Of a stretch of 64,000 nucleotides of DNA, positions 7,562 to 17,900 are shown in pieces. Each line of letters begins with the position of its first letter. The first letter of the stretch is position 1. A model generated the notes under the pieces. That model did not search any database and was not told the DNA's origin. It was given only the letters and a program-made list of their open reading frames with translations. The stretch is from Arsukibacterium ikkense (GTDB lineage Bacteria > Pseudomonadota > Gammaproteobacteria > Enterobacterales > Alteromonadaceae), in the NCBI RefSeq assembly GCF_000987775.1, contig NZ_LAHO01000019.1:21057-85056 (forward strand). The letters are read 5' to 3'. The translations under genes were made by a program, and so were the position numbers.

Positions 7562-8445
7562 GCTGGTGTATAGTTGGCCGCGGCGCTATCGGCCTGTTGG
7601 CCAGCTCCCGGCTGCAGCTTGCTGGCTACTCTCCCCGGCTATGGTTAAAGCAGCCTGAGGATATCGAGCTGCTCTTTACTGATCTGCAGCAGCACCGCCA
7701 GCAACTGCTGCTACCGTCACAGCCATGTAGTGAACCCATCAGCCAGTTACTGATCCCGGTTAAAGCCTATGATATCTGCCAGGCGGTCAGCCAGTTACTA
7801 CCTTACCTGACTGACACCGCGCAACTGGTGCTATGTCACAATGGCATGATTGCGCTTGAGTCCATCCTGAAACAATTAGTACCCGGACAGGGATTATGGT
7901 TTTTATCCACCAGCCAGGCAGCATATAAGCCGGCTGTTGATCAAGTCGTGCACAGCGGTGCAGGCAACAGCTATCTGGCAAAATTAACCGCACCCGGCGA
8001 GCAAGACCCAGGCATAATTGAGGCGATGAGCGCAGCGCTGGGGCCGCTGACAGTGGTGGCAGACATTAATCCACTGCTGTGGCAGAAGCTAGCAATTAAT
8101 GCCGCCATTAACCCCCTGACAGCACTTGAAAACTGCCCAAATGGCCAGTTAGCACAGAGGCGTTATCAGGCCCAAATTACCGCGCTGGTAAACGAAGTAT
8201 GTCAGGTTGCCTCAGCACTCGGCTACCCGTTAGACAGCAACGCTACTATAGCCAGGGTACTGCAGGTGATTGACGCTACCGCCCGCAACTATTCTTCTAT
8301 GCAACAGGATGTTCAGGCAGGCAGGCCAACCGAAATTGAAGCCATTTGTGGTTATATCTGCCGCCAGGCGGCACAGCTGCAGATAGCCGTGCCGGCAAAC
8401 CTGCATATGTTAAACCAGATACGGGTGCTGACAGCTAAGCGTTAA
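7528..8445 (+). CDS. panE: 2-dehydropantoate 2-reductase (ketopantoate reductase)
   Basis: PanE reduces ketopantoate to pantoate with NADPH in the pathway to pantothenate and CoA. The 305-residue protein begins with a Rossmann loop (CIVGRGAIGLLA). VKAYDICQAV and CHNGM follow. The catalytic-lysine helix is LWQKLAINAAINPLTAL, and the C-terminal substrate segment is YSSMQQDVQAGRPTEIEAICGY. These match E. coli PanE in order. No ATG is available near the Rossmann strand, so the GTG at 7528 inside the preceding gene is used, giving a 34-base overlap. It is convergent with thiI, with 6 bases between the stops. Confidence 0.93.
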   Translation: MASFTPTQPALSWCIVGRGAIGLLASSRLQLAGYSPRLWLKQPEDIELLFTDLQQHRQQLLLPSQPCSEPISQLLIPVKAYDICQAVSQLLPYLTDTAQLVLCHNGMIALESILKQLVPGQGLWFLSTSQAAYKPAVDQVVHSGAGNSYLAKLTAPGEQDPGIIEAMSAALGPLTVVADINPLLWQKLAINAAINPLTALENCPNGQLAQRRYQAQITALVNEVCQVASALGYPLDSNATIARVLQVIDATARNYSSMQQDVQAGRPTEIEAICGYICRQAAQLQIAVPANLHMLNQIRVLTAKR

Positions 8446-8451
8446 CAGCTA

Positions 8452-9915
8452 TCAGTAAACGGGCCGGTACACTGACACGTTACTATGGCCCTGCTCGTGC
8501 AGCAGCAGGGCCTGCAACCGGCTCATCACGCCTTTACTGCAGTAGCAATAATAATGGCGGCTGGGGTCAAGTGAAGCAAACTGGCTGGCTAAACGAAAGA
8601 AAGGCAGCTCTAGCACCGGCACCCCATCCACTACAAACGGTGTTTGATCAGTCTCTTCCGGGCTGCGAATATCCAGAATAACGGCATTAGCCGCCAATTC
8701 TGTCAGCTCACTGACGACATGGGCTTCCTGCTCTGCCTGATAGTCAATAGTGCGGATATCCAGCACTTTGGCAGCTCGAACCACCTGCGTCAGCAGTTCC
8801 ATATCCAGTTTAGCTTCGTTTTGCTCTACCTCTGACAACACAGCATTAACTGTTGGTTTGTTAGAAATCACTCCGCAATACTCAGGCATGCTCTTTGCCA
8901 GCTCTTCCACCCCAATCTGCCTGGCAAGGTCAATAATGTCCTGCTTGTCGTGGTAAATAAGCGGTCGCAGTACTAAATCAGGGGTAACCCGGTCAATCAC
9001 CGCCAGGTTAGCAATGGTCTGGCTGGACACCTGACCAATGCTTTCACCCGTCACCACCGCTTTAATACCCAAATCGTGCGCAACACGACTTGCTGCCCGC
9101 AGCATCATTCGCTTTAAAATAACGCCCATCACGCCGTTATCAACCTGCTGCAGGATGTTATTCACTACTGGGGCAAAATCGACACTGACAAACTTAACCC
9201 GGTGCGACAAGCTGTACTTTTGCCACAGGTAAAATGCCATTTCACGCACGCCGGCTTCGTGCGCTGCACCGCCCAGATTAAAAAACAGATAGTGGGTACG
9301 CAAGCCTTTGCGGATCATCAGGTAGCTGGCAACCGCAGAGTCGTAACCGCCTGAAATTAAAGATAATACATCAGATTGCGACGGCAGCGGGAAGCCGCCC
9401 ATCCCCCGGAAGCTTTCACTTAGCAGCAACAGCTTATCCTGTTTAATCTCCAGCTTAATGGTGATATCAGGTTGTTTTAATTGCACTTTAGCTGAAGTAA
9501 CCTGCTGGTTCAGGCCGCCGCCAATATAGCGCTCGGCTTCAATCGAACTAAAACTATGGCTGCCCTGACGCCGCACCCGCACACAAAAGGTTTTTCCCGC
9601 TAACTGGCCCTGATACACCGCCAGCACTTGCAAATAGATATCGTGCAAATCAGCAAAGCTGGCGGTACGCATCTCGGAAAAAGTCACAATGCCCGGAATA
9701 CAGCTAAGCCGCTCAATTAACTTGCGGCGAATATGTGGCGTGCTCTGCAGGCTGCTAACAGTAAGGTGGTCAAACAAATTAGTGACGATTACATCAGGGT
9801 CAACCTGAGCTAAAATAATTTTCAGGTTACGCTCCAGCAACTTGGTCTGGCGTTTGCGAACTGACTTACTTTTAATCGAGATTTCAGGATGAAGTTTTAT
9901 AATAAATTCAAGCAT
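8452..9915 (-). CDS. thiI: tRNA 4-thiouridine synthase ThiI with rhodanese domain
   Basis: ThiI transfers sulfur to uridine-8 of tRNA and, in many bacteria, to the thiazole precursor of thiamine. The 487-residue protein has an N-terminal ferredoxin-like/THUMP region (MLEFIIKLHPEISIKSKSVR), a PP-loop ATP-pyrophosphatase (LSLISGGYDSAVASY) and conserved EYCGVIS. The C-terminal rhodanese domain has the catalytic Cys in YCYCSKGVMSRLQ. The rhodanese extension is the gammaproteobacterial form. The start is placed at the ATG at 9915, which matches the E. coli N-terminus; upstream TTG codons would only add a few residues. It follows pomB at about 125 bases on the same strand. Confidence 0.95.
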   Translation of the reverse strand: MLEFIIKLHPEISIKSKSVRKRQTKLLERNLKIILAQVDPDVIVTNLFDHLTVSSLQSTPHIRRKLIERLSCIPGIVTFSEMRTASFADLHDIYLQVLAVYQGQLAGKTFCVRVRRQGSHSFSSIEAERYIGGGLNQQVTSAKVQLKQPDITIKLEIKQDKLLLLSESFRGMGGFPLPSQSDVLSLISGGYDSAVASYLMIRKGLRTHYLFFNLGGAAHEAGVREMAFYLWQKYSLSHRVKFVSVDFAPVVNNILQQVDNGVMGVILKRMMLRAASRVAHDLGIKAVVTGESIGQVSSQTIANLAVIDRVTPDLVLRPLIYHDKQDIIDLARQIGVEELAKSMPEYCGVISNKPTVNAVLSEVEQNEAKLDMELLTQVVRAAKVLDIRTIDYQAEQEAHVVSELTELAANAVILDIRSPEETDQTPFVVDGVPVLELPFFRLASQFASLDPSRHYYCYCSKGVMSRLQALLLHEQGHSNVSVYRPVY

Positions 9916-10041
9916 AACATTCAATGGTGGCGGCAACAGTGCGAAAAGTGGCGCGGATTATAGCGCAAAGCCAGGCAAACCGCTAACGTGACACGATTGC
10001 CTGGCTTTGCCAAAAGCCGAAACATCAGGCCGGAGCCCCTG

Positions 10042-10998
10042 CTAGTTTGCTGCGGGCTCCAGGCTAATCGGCTCGGACACCTTAGCTTTGCCCTGCATAA
10101 TAGATATTTCTACCCGCCTGTTGCGACGCCGGTTTAGCTCAGAGGTATTTTCTACCAGCGGCCGGGTGTCGGCATGGCCCATCACCACCAGCCGTTGCCG
10201 GTCAAAACCTGGCGCGCGGATCATTTCCGTTGCCACCGACACCGCGCGCTTTGCCGACAACTCCCAGTTGTTACTGTGTAACTCATCCGATACCTGAATA
10301 TCATCGGTATGACCACTAACCGTTATCTCTCCCGGCACTTCATTTAACAAGCTGCCAATTTGCTGAATGATTGGCCGAAACCTCGGTTGTAAAAACGACG
10401 AGCCTGAGGGGAAAGAGCCATTTTCGCGGATCCGGATAATAATCTGCTGCCCTAATGACTCCAGCTCAATGGCACCATCAACAATTTGTTGCTCCAGTTG
10501 TTCGGCCAGCTTTTTAACCATCTCATTGGTTTGTTGTTGCATTTCTTCTGCAGCAGCGTCGGCGGCCGCTGCTTCTGCATCTGCTGTTTCTTCTGCATTA
10601 GCAGCCGACTGGCCCCCCGTCATATCATCCCGCTGCTCTTGCCGGCCGCCGGCTGAATCTTCTTCACCAGCCTGAAACTCAATAACCTGCTGGGTAATTT
10701 CCATAGTTTGCTGCTGTATCGTTTCAATCGGTGTCGGGTCAGGCCGCCCTGGCCGGAACTCCATAGCAATAACACTGGTGCCTTTTGGGATATCCTCTAC
10801 CTCTATTTTATTTTGCACCCCAAAAGCAAATTTCATTGAACCGGCAATTTGCTTAAATTTCAGCACATCCATTTCAGAAAAGGCTAAAAGCAATACAAAA
10901 AAGCACATTAGTAGCGCCATTAAGTCAGCAAAGGTGCCCATATACTGCGGCAGCCCTTTGGGCGGGCAATTACACTCCTGTTCTTCTTCTTCTCTCAT
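10042..10998 (-). CDS. pomB: Flagellar stator protein PomB/MotB
   Basis: This is the stator subunit that anchors the ion channel to peptidoglycan. The 318-residue protein has a cytosolic acidic N-terminus and one transmembrane helix with the ion-binding aspartate (FADLMALLMCFFVLLLAF, Asp25). A Glu/Gln/Ala-rich periplasmic linker follows, then an OmpA-like domain (VSGHTDDIQV, NWELSAKRAVSVA, NRRRNRRVEI). The cysteine and phenylalanines after the aspartate, and the PomA partner, favour sodium over proton coupling. The start overlaps the pomA stop by 4 bases (ATGA), so translation is coupled. Confidence 0.93.
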   Translation of the reverse strand: MREEEEQECNCPPKGLPQYMGTFADLMALLMCFFVLLLAFSEMDVLKFKQIAGSMKFAFGVQNKIEVEDIPKGTSVIAMEFRPGRPDPTPIETIQQQTMEITQQVIEFQAGEEDSAGGRQEQRDDMTGGQSAANAEETADAEAAAADAAAEEMQQQTNEMVKKLAEQLEQQIVDGAIELESLGQQIIIRIRENGSFPSGSSFLQPRFRPIIQQIGSLLNEVPGEITVSGHTDDIQVSDELHSNNWELSAKRAVSVATEMIRAPGFDRQRLVVMGHADTRPLVENTSELNRRRNRRVEISIMQGKAKVSEPISLEPAAN

Positions 10999-11768
10999 GC
11001 CGGCTCTCCGGATGCGACCTCGCGCTTACCCTGTGCCAGGTAATTGCGTAAAATACCTTCAATAACTTTCGGGTTCTGGCCATCTTGAATGCCTAAAATA
11101 GCATCAAGAATCAACTGGTTATTCTGTTTTTCCTGTTGATTACGAATAGCCAATTTATCGGCCAGCGGGATGGCAATAACATTAGCAATAAAGGCACCAT
11201 ATAAGGTCGTCAGTAATGCTACCGCCATCGCCGGGCCAATGGCTTTCGGGTCATCCATATTTGATAACATCGCCACCAGACCAATCAGGGTTCCTATCAT
11301 GCCCATAGCAGGCGCCACATCACCTAAGCTGCGAAAGATAGCGATACCTTGTTCGTGGCGCTTTTCAGTCAGGCTGATATCTTTTAACAAGGTTGCCCTA
11401 ACCACATCTGCATCGTGGCCATCTACCAGCATATTCACACCCTTTTGCATAAAAGCGTTGGGTATTTCTGCCTCTTCCAGCGCCAGAAAACCGCCTTTAC
11501 GGGCCGAATCGCCCAGCTGCACCGCTTTTTCAATCAGTTCTTCCGGCGCTTCAATTTTAAATATAAATGCCTTTACCGCGACTTTACCAGCACCGAGAAA
11601 CTGGCCAAGAGTAAACTTGGTAATCACCACGAAAACAGAACCGCCGACGACAATGAGCACTGAGACTAAATCAGCAAACATAGCCGGGTCGCCGCTACTG
11701 CCTATAATCATCGCCATGACGACAAAACCGATAGCGCCAATCAAGCCAACCAGGGTTGCTATATCCAC
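10995..11768 (-). CDS. pomA: Flagellar stator protein PomA/MotA
   Basis: PomA forms the torque-generating channel with PomB. The 257-residue protein has four predicted membrane helices. The first two are GLIGAIGFVVMAMI and VLIVVGGSVFVVI. A cytosolic loop follows, then the last two helices in VAPAMGMIGTLIGLVAML and GPAMAVALLTTLYGAFIANVIAIPLADKL. The length and the VAPAMGMIGTLIGLV signature fit the sodium-type PomA. The start is GTG (11768) with AAGGAG upstream. It is divergent from xseB across about 200 bases. No flagellar structural genes are in the window, so motility is inferred from elsewhere in such genomes. Confidence 0.94.
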   Translation of the reverse strand: MDIATLVGLIGAIGFVVMAMIIGSSGDPAMFADLVSVLIVVGGSVFVVITKFTLGQFLGAGKVAVKAFIFKIEAPEELIEKAVQLGDSARKGGFLALEEAEIPNAFMQKGVNMLVDGHDADVVRATLLKDISLTEKRHEQGIAIFRSLGDVAPAMGMIGTLIGLVAMLSNMDDPKAIGPAMAVALLTTLYGAFIANVIAIPLADKLAIRNQQEKQNNQLILDAILGIQDGQNPKVIEGILRNYLAQGKREVASGEPA

Positions 11769-11965
11769 CGTTTACTCCTTAATACAGACCCCAAGCGGGA
11801 ATTATGATTATTTTATATTAGCTTATAGTCGGTTATCGACATAACTTCGTAAACATTAAGTACTGATTAATAGAAAAGAAGCAATTTAAGCTTTCACTTA
11901 TTGGTTATGATTGACCATAATAGCCTGCTAGGGTAACGTTGCGCACAGTTTTTTTGGGGATTGTC

Positions 11966-12211
11966 ATGAGTAAAAAGAAAGCCGACCTTAGCCAGTTTGA
12001 GCAGGCAATGGCAGAACTCGAGAATATCGTACAACAGTTAGAACAAGGCGAGCTATCACTGGACAGCTCTCTGACGCAGTTTGAACGCGGCATCAGCCTG
12101 GTAAAACAAAGTCAGCAGCAGTTGCAAAGTGCTGAGCAAAAAGTCCAGTTACTATTGCAACAACAGCAGCAAGAAAGTCTGCAAGCCTTTACACCACCGC
12201 CAGGAGAGTAA
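11966..12211 (+). CDS. xseB: Exodeoxyribonuclease VII small subunit
   Basis: XseB binds XseA to form ExoVII, which degrades single-stranded DNA to acid-soluble oligonucleotides. The 81-residue helical protein has the family core FEQAMAELENIVQQLEQGEL and SLDSSLTQFERG, then a Gln-rich coiled tail. The start is the ATG at 11966 with GGGGA five bases upstream; a TTG at 11939 would precede the ribosome-binding site. It is first in the classic xseB-ispA-dxs operon, with its stop one base from the ispA start codon. Confidence 0.93.
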   Translation: MSKKKADLSQFEQAMAELENIVQQLEQGELSLDSSLTQFERGISLVKQSQQQLQSAEQKVQLLLQQQQQESLQAFTPPPGE

Positions 12212-12212
12212 C

Positions 12213-13100
12213 TTGGCACCAGAAAGCCTTAGTCTCTACCAGCATCGGGTAGAGCAACAATTGCAATTGTTAATGTCCGCCCAGCCAGAGACAGCCTCGC
12301 GGTTGCACCAGGCCATGCGTTACAGCCTGACCAATGGCGGCAAGCGGATCCGCCCCTTTTTAGTGTACGCCTGTGGTAGCATGTTAAAGGTACCACTTGA
12401 GACACTTGACCGTGCCGCGTTAGCGATTGAGTGCTTACACAGCTATTCGCTAATCCATGACGATTTGCCGGCAATGGATGACGATGATTTACGCCGTGGT
12501 AAGCCGACATGCCACAAAGCCTTTGATGAGGCTACGGCTATTCTGGCCGGTGATGCCCTGCAAGCACTGGCTTTTAGTGTGCTGGCTGACAATGATGATC
12601 AATCACTGAGTGCCACACTGCGCTTAAAACGCATTCAATTGCTGGCAAGCGCCGCTGGTATTGCCGGCATGTGTGCCGGCCAGGCCATTGATTTGGCTCA
12701 AACCAATCAGCAGACAGATTTAGCTACTTTGGAACACATGCATCGGCTGAAAACCGGCGCCCTGATTGAATGTGCAGTGCAGTTGGCGTACTACAGCAGC
12801 GAACTTAACTGCACTGATACCCTACATGCATTAACCGAATTTGCCAGCTCGCTTGGTCTGGCGTTTCAGGTGCAGGACGATATTCTGGATATTGAAAGTG
12901 ATACGGCTGTGCTCGGTAAGCCGCAGGGATCCGATTGCAAAGCAAACAAGCTTACTTACCCGGCACTGTTGGGGCTGGAAGGAGCCAAAACCAAAGCAAA
13001 CCAGCTTTACCAGGATGCTTTGGCGGCGTTGGCCCGTCTGCCATACAATACCGATGAGTTAAAAGCCTTTGCTCATTACATTATTGCCCGTAAGTTTTAA
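12213..13100 (+). CDS. ispA: (2E,6E)-farnesyl diphosphate synthase
   Basis: IspA condenses IPP with DMAPP and then GPP to give farnesyl diphosphate, the precursor of quinone side chains and undecaprenyl phosphate. The 295-residue length is close to E. coli IspA. GGKRIRPFL binds IPP. The first aspartate-rich motif is DDLPAMDDDDLRRG, and the second is QVQDDILDIE. I start at the TTG at 12213, two bases after the xseB stop, with AGGAGAG seven bases upstream. Any earlier in-frame start would lie deep inside xseB and add a non-homologous extension. Confidence 0.94.
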   Translation: MAPESLSLYQHRVEQQLQLLMSAQPETASRLHQAMRYSLTNGGKRIRPFLVYACGSMLKVPLETLDRAALAIECLHSYSLIHDDLPAMDDDDLRRGKPTCHKAFDEATAILAGDALQALAFSVLADNDDQSLSATLRLKRIQLLASAAGIAGMCAGQAIDLAQTNQQTDLATLEHMHRLKTGALIECAVQLAYYSSELNCTDTLHALTEFASSLGLAFQVQDDILDIESDTAVLGKPQGSDCKANKLTYPALLGLEGAKTKANQLYQDALAALARLPYNTDELKAFAHYIIARKF

Positions 13101-13114
13101 TAAAGGCATTGAAC

Positions 13115-14980
13115 ATGGCATTAAATATGACCGATTTCCCGCTGTTAGCCAAAGCCAATGTGCCAGAGCAACTGCGTCAGTTACCTCAGGACAGCCTACC
13201 GGCACTGAGCGCAGAGTTACGCAGTTTTTTATTAAAAACCGTTAGTCAGAGCAGTGGCCATTTCGCCTCAGGCCTTGGTACCGTTGAGCTGACCGTCGCC
13301 CTGCATTACGTTTACAATACGCCGTTTGACCGCTTGATCTGGGATGTGGGCCATCAGGCCTATCCACACAAAATTTTAACCGGAAGGCGTGACCAGATGC
13401 ACAGCATCCGCCAGAAAGAGGGGCTGCATCCTTTTCCATGCCGGGAAGAAAGTGAATACGACACCCTGACTGTTGGCCATTCCAGCACCTCGATTAGTGC
13501 GGCGTTAGGCATGGCCATTGCCGCCAGCCAGGCGAAGAGCAAACGCAAAGTGGTCGCGGTGATTGGCGATGGTGCGATAACCGCCGGTATGGCATTTGAA
13601 GCGCTGAACCACGCCGGTGAGGTACGCCCCGATATGCTGGTGATCTTAAATGACAACGAAATGTCGATTTCAGAGAACGTGGGCGCACTAAACCAATATT
13701 TTGCCCGGATATTATCAGGCAGTTTTTATACCAGCCTGCGTGAGGGGGGAAAGAAAATACTCAGCGGTGTGCCCCCCTTACATGAGCTGGCCAGCCGTGC
13801 CGAAGAGCACTTTAAAGGCATGGTAACTCCAGGTACCTTTTTTGAAGAGCTGGGATTTAATTATATTGGCCCGATTGACGGCCATGATGTGATTACCCTG
13901 GCCGATACCATCCGCAATATGCGGAATTTAAAAGGTCCGCAACTGCTGCATATTGTAACCAAAAAAGGTAAGGGTTATGCGCCAGCAGAAGCCGATCCTA
14001 TTGGTTACCACGCCGTGGCAAAGTTTGATCCTGATGCCAGTAGTCAGCCGGTAAAAAAGGCCGGCAAACCGAGTTTTTCCAATATTTTTGGCCGCTGGTT
14101 GTGTGATATGGCGACACAGGATGAACGGTTGCAAGGTATTACCCCGGCCATGCGCGAAGGCTCGGATATGGTGCAATTCTCCAAAAGCTTCCCCAAACGC
14201 TATTTTGATGTAGCCATTGCCGAGCAGCATGCCGTTACACTGGCAGCCGGTATGGCCATTGAAGGTTTAAAACCCGTAGTGGCAATATACTCCAGCTTTT
14301 TGCAACGTGGTTATGATCAACTGATCCACGATGTGGCACTGCAAAACCTCGATGTGCTTTTCGCCATTGACAGGGCCGGTATTGTCGGTGCTGATGGTCC
14401 TACGCATCAAGGCGCGTTCGATATCAGCTTTATTCGCTGTATACCCAATATGTTGCTGATGGTGCCATCGGATGAAAATGAGTGCCGGCAAATGTTATAT
14501 ACCGGTTACCAGCATCCCGGCCCCGCAGCAGTGCGTTATCCCCGCGGCATAGGCACGGGCATCGACCCGGAACAGCATATGCAACTGCTGCCTATAGGTA
14601 AAGCAAGGGTGGTTCGCCAGGGCAACAAGCTGGCTATTTTAGCCTTTGGCACGCTACTGGCCAGTTGCCAGGATATTGCCAATGCGCTTGACGCGACCCT
14701 GGTCGATATGCGCTTTGTTAAACCGTTAGATAAGCGCTTGCTGCAGGAGCTGGCGGCAAACCATAGTCATATTGTTACCATAGAAGACAATGCACTGATA
14801 GGTGGTGCAGGCTCTGCAGTTAACGATTATCTGCTGCAGCAGGGCCATAAACTGCAAGTATTAAACTTAGGCCTGCCAGATCAGTTTATTAAACACGGCA
14901 CTCAGCAGGAAATTTATGCTGAACTGGGTTTAGACAGTTGCGGTATCAGCCAGCAAATTACCGCGTTTATCAACCGTTAA
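13115..14980 (+). CDS. dxs: 1-deoxy-D-xylulose-5-phosphate synthase
   Basis: Dxs joins pyruvate and glyceraldehyde 3-phosphate with thiamine diphosphate, the first step of the MEP isoprenoid route that feeds IspA. It also supplies the thiazole of thiamine and PLP. The 621-residue protein has HVGHQAYPHK-type context (WDVGHQAYPHKILTG), the ThDP/Mg motif GDGAITAGMAFEALNHAG, the catalytic glutamate in AIAEQHAVTLAAG, and a transketolase C-terminal domain. The start is the ATG at 13115 with TAAAGG upstream; a TTG six bases earlier is also in frame. It is last of three co-directional genes. Confidence 0.97.
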   Translation: MALNMTDFPLLAKANVPEQLRQLPQDSLPALSAELRSFLLKTVSQSSGHFASGLGTVELTVALHYVYNTPFDRLIWDVGHQAYPHKILTGRRDQMHSIRQKEGLHPFPCREESEYDTLTVGHSSTSISAALGMAIAASQAKSKRKVVAVIGDGAITAGMAFEALNHAGEVRPDMLVILNDNEMSISENVGALNQYFARILSGSFYTSLREGGKKILSGVPPLHELASRAEEHFKGMVTPGTFFEELGFNYIGPIDGHDVITLADTIRNMRNLKGPQLLHIVTKKGKGYAPAEADPIGYHAVAKFDPDASSQPVKKAGKPSFSNIFGRWLCDMATQDERLQGITPAMREGSDMVQFSKSFPKRYFDVAIAEQHAVTLAAGMAIEGLKPVVAIYSSFLQRGYDQLIHDVALQNLDVLFAIDRAGIVGADGPTHQGAFDISFIRCIPNMLLMVPSDENECRQMLYTGYQHPGPAAVRYPRGIGTGIDPEQHMQLLPIGKARVVRQGNKLAILAFGTLLASCQDIANALDATLVDMRFVKPLDKRLLQELAANHSHIVTIEDNALIGGAGSAVNDYLLQQGHKLQVLNLGLPDQFIKHGTQQEIYAELGLDSCGISQQITAFINR

Positions 14981-14999
14981 TAACAACTCGCCAGGCACT

Positions 15000-17900
15000 T
15001 TACAGGGCCTGGCTGTCTCCCTGTTCAAACCAAACCAGGCCTTCTGCCAGCAGTTTTTCAATTTGTGCTTCAATATGGGCCGAATCTTCAAACTCAAATG
15101 CATCAAGCTGCGAGTCGAAAGCAAGGGTTGCCACCGCATTTTTGCCATGGTGCTTTACGTGATACAACGCCAGCTCAGCCAGTTGCAACGACACTTCCCA
15201 GTTTATTAGCTGTCCACCCAGTAACGGCAATGGATAGCGAGCATATCCAATTGAGCACGTTAGCCTGACAACCTGACCATCTGGTAGCGTAAAGGCTGCC
15301 TTGCCAATCTGTTCATTCAAGCGGTAACTGAACTGACGCACCAGGTCAGTTTGAATATCCCGCAACACCAAGACAAAAGCAGCACCACTGAACCGCACCA
15401 CATAATCAGAGCCGCGGGTTTCCCGGATCAGCAAACCACTCACTTGCTGGATCAGGCTATCCCCCGCACTATTACCATACTGATCGTTAACCTGTTTAAA
15501 ATTATCTAAATCAACATGCAGCAAAGCTATACACTTACCCTGGGCCTGCATAGATTCGCGATTGCGCTGAAAGTGCTCGATATCTTTCGGTAGTTGCTCA
15601 AACATAAAACGGCGGTTGCGCAGACCCGTTAAATTATCTTTATGGGTTAACTGGCTTAGCTGATCATTTAACTCATTCAACCTGACATTGCTATTTTCCA
15701 GCTCCTGGGTGCGTTGCTTAACTAAGCGCTCTAGTTCCAACTGTTTGTGCAAGGTATTTCGTCTTAGCAGCCACAACACACCGTACAGACAGCAAAGCAA
15801 TAACAGTAACCACAAGGTTCGGTACAGTAAGGTCTCGTCAAAGCGCTCTGGGACAACCAGCGTCAACTCCGTCAGATCAGCACTGCGCCAACCATGGCCA
15901 CTTTGGCTGACCTGCAACTGAAAGATATAATTGCCCGGTGGCAAATTGGTATACACCGCCTCTCGCCGCTCACCTACGTCGTGCCAATGGCTGTCAAATC
16001 CCTCTAACCGGTAGCGAAACTGCAAGGCATCAGGCTTGATAAATTCCAGAGCAGAATAAAGCAAGGTGACATTGCGCTCGTTCATTTCCAGCACCAGCCG
16101 TTGCTGACCGGGTACAACCTGATACAGTTGTGTGGTATTAACCTGCTTAATTTGTGGTTTGAGCACCTGCGCTGTCAGTCTTTTTAAATCGGCCTGCACT
16201 GCGATCAAACCGTTCAGGGTCGGAAACCAGTATTCATCCTGCCAACGCACAATCTTGGCATGGCCAGCGCCATTGCAGCAGCGATTAGGGCCACTACCCA
16301 ATTGTCGGTCAAAGGGCGTCAGCACCTCATCAATTACAAATGGTTGGGTGCTGTCCTGTGGCAAATTGGCCAGCAGCAAGCGGAAGATGCCTTTATGGCT
16401 GCTTACCCATACCAACTGTTGTTCATCATCATAACTAAAACCCACTGCCGGACCGTGCGGCATGCCATTAGCACTGTGCAGTTGCAACCACTTGTTGTCA
16501 TGGCGCCGGATAAATATACCGTCATCAATAGTACTGACCAGCAAACTACCATCAGGTAAATGCAACAAGGCGAGGATAAAGCTATTGTACAATGGCGAAC
16601 CTACGCCGAGGCGTTGTAGTTTATTTTGATCATGCTGGTACAAGCCCCGGGTGGTACCAATGAATAATTGTTCAGGCGTTTGCTGCAGCACGGTAATATT
16701 ACGCGACTCAAAGTGTTCATTCAGGGGCGAAAACGTCAACTGGTTGCTGGCAGCATAATACAAGCCTCTGACGCCGCCCAGCCACACCCCGCCGTCTACA
16801 GCAGGTTGTACTACTTTAATCGCATTGCCCTGCAAGCTGGGAAAAGGCACACTGAGTTCACGACTTTGTCGGTTGTATTGTAGCAAACCACTGTCAACCC
16901 CAAACCAAAGTACATGAGGTTCAGGCCAGAATAAGTCATTGATTGTCTGATTGCCCAAAATATCAGCATCCAGTAAAGTCGTAAATTCACCATCTGAATT
17001 AAGAATTTGCAGTGCTGATTGACCAGCAATAACCAATTCATTATCTGGCGAAACGCCAACACTTCGCACCACAGGATCGGCTAAGCCATTTACTATTCTG
17101 CGAATATGACCGGCGGTTGCCCGGTAAATACCATCACTGTAACTCGCCAGCCAGATGTTGTGCTGTGCATCTTCGAAAATGTCGCTAAACCAGGGCGTGC
17201 TGCCCAGTTCAGCACTGGTCACCTTTTGCCAGTGTTGCTGATGCTGGCGATAAAACAACTTGCGGTACGTTGAAATCCAACTGCCTTGCTGACTATCTTT
17301 AAATAACTTATACACCGGGCTATGCTCACCATCGGGTAAGTCACACTTTTTAATCTCAGAGTCTGCGGTTAAATGATAAAAACCACTTTCACTGGCCAGA
17401 TGTAAGCCCGCCTCAGTAACAGTTAAATCGTAAACCGGGGTTTGCGCCAATTCCAGCGGCAGTGGATACATCTGCAGTTGCTGGCTGCCGTCAGCGTTCA
17501 GCAGCACAATATGCTCAGCGGTGCTGACCCAAATGCCTTCACCTGCGCGTTCCAGTTGATTGACCTGGCTGCGTACCGCTTCAATCCGGCTGATTTTTCC
17601 AGCTCTAATCCGGAACAAATTGTCAGCAGCAACCCACACTTCGTTCTCGGCCACGGCAATAATTGCGGTAACCTCGGATACGATGGGGTAGCGTTCAAAT
17701 TTCAGGGTAGCGGGATTAAAGCCAGACAGGCCGGCTTTAGTACCAACCCAAATGTAACCATTGTTATCGCGTAATAAACGGGTAATAGAGTTACTGGCCA
17801 GATGACGGGTGTTATCAGTGGTAAAATGTTCAAATTGCAAACCATCAAAGCGGTTAAGGCCATACAAAGTGCCGAGCCACAGATAACCCATATCGTCCTG

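Noticed and set aside
11170..11844. 224-codon open frame on the plus strand opposite pomA
   Set aside because: It is a shadow of pomA. The translation is low-complexity, has no family signature or ribosome-binding site, and would run across the pomA promoter.
11769..11850. Sigma-28 promoter for pomAB
   Set aside because: Only a loose resemblance (CCGACTAT) with poor -35 was found; not enough to report as a site.
12129..12212. Longer N-terminus for IspA starting inside xseB
   Set aside because: The extra 28 residues are out-of-frame xseB sequence with no homology. The TTG at 12213 has an excellent Shine-Dalgarno sequence and gives the family length.
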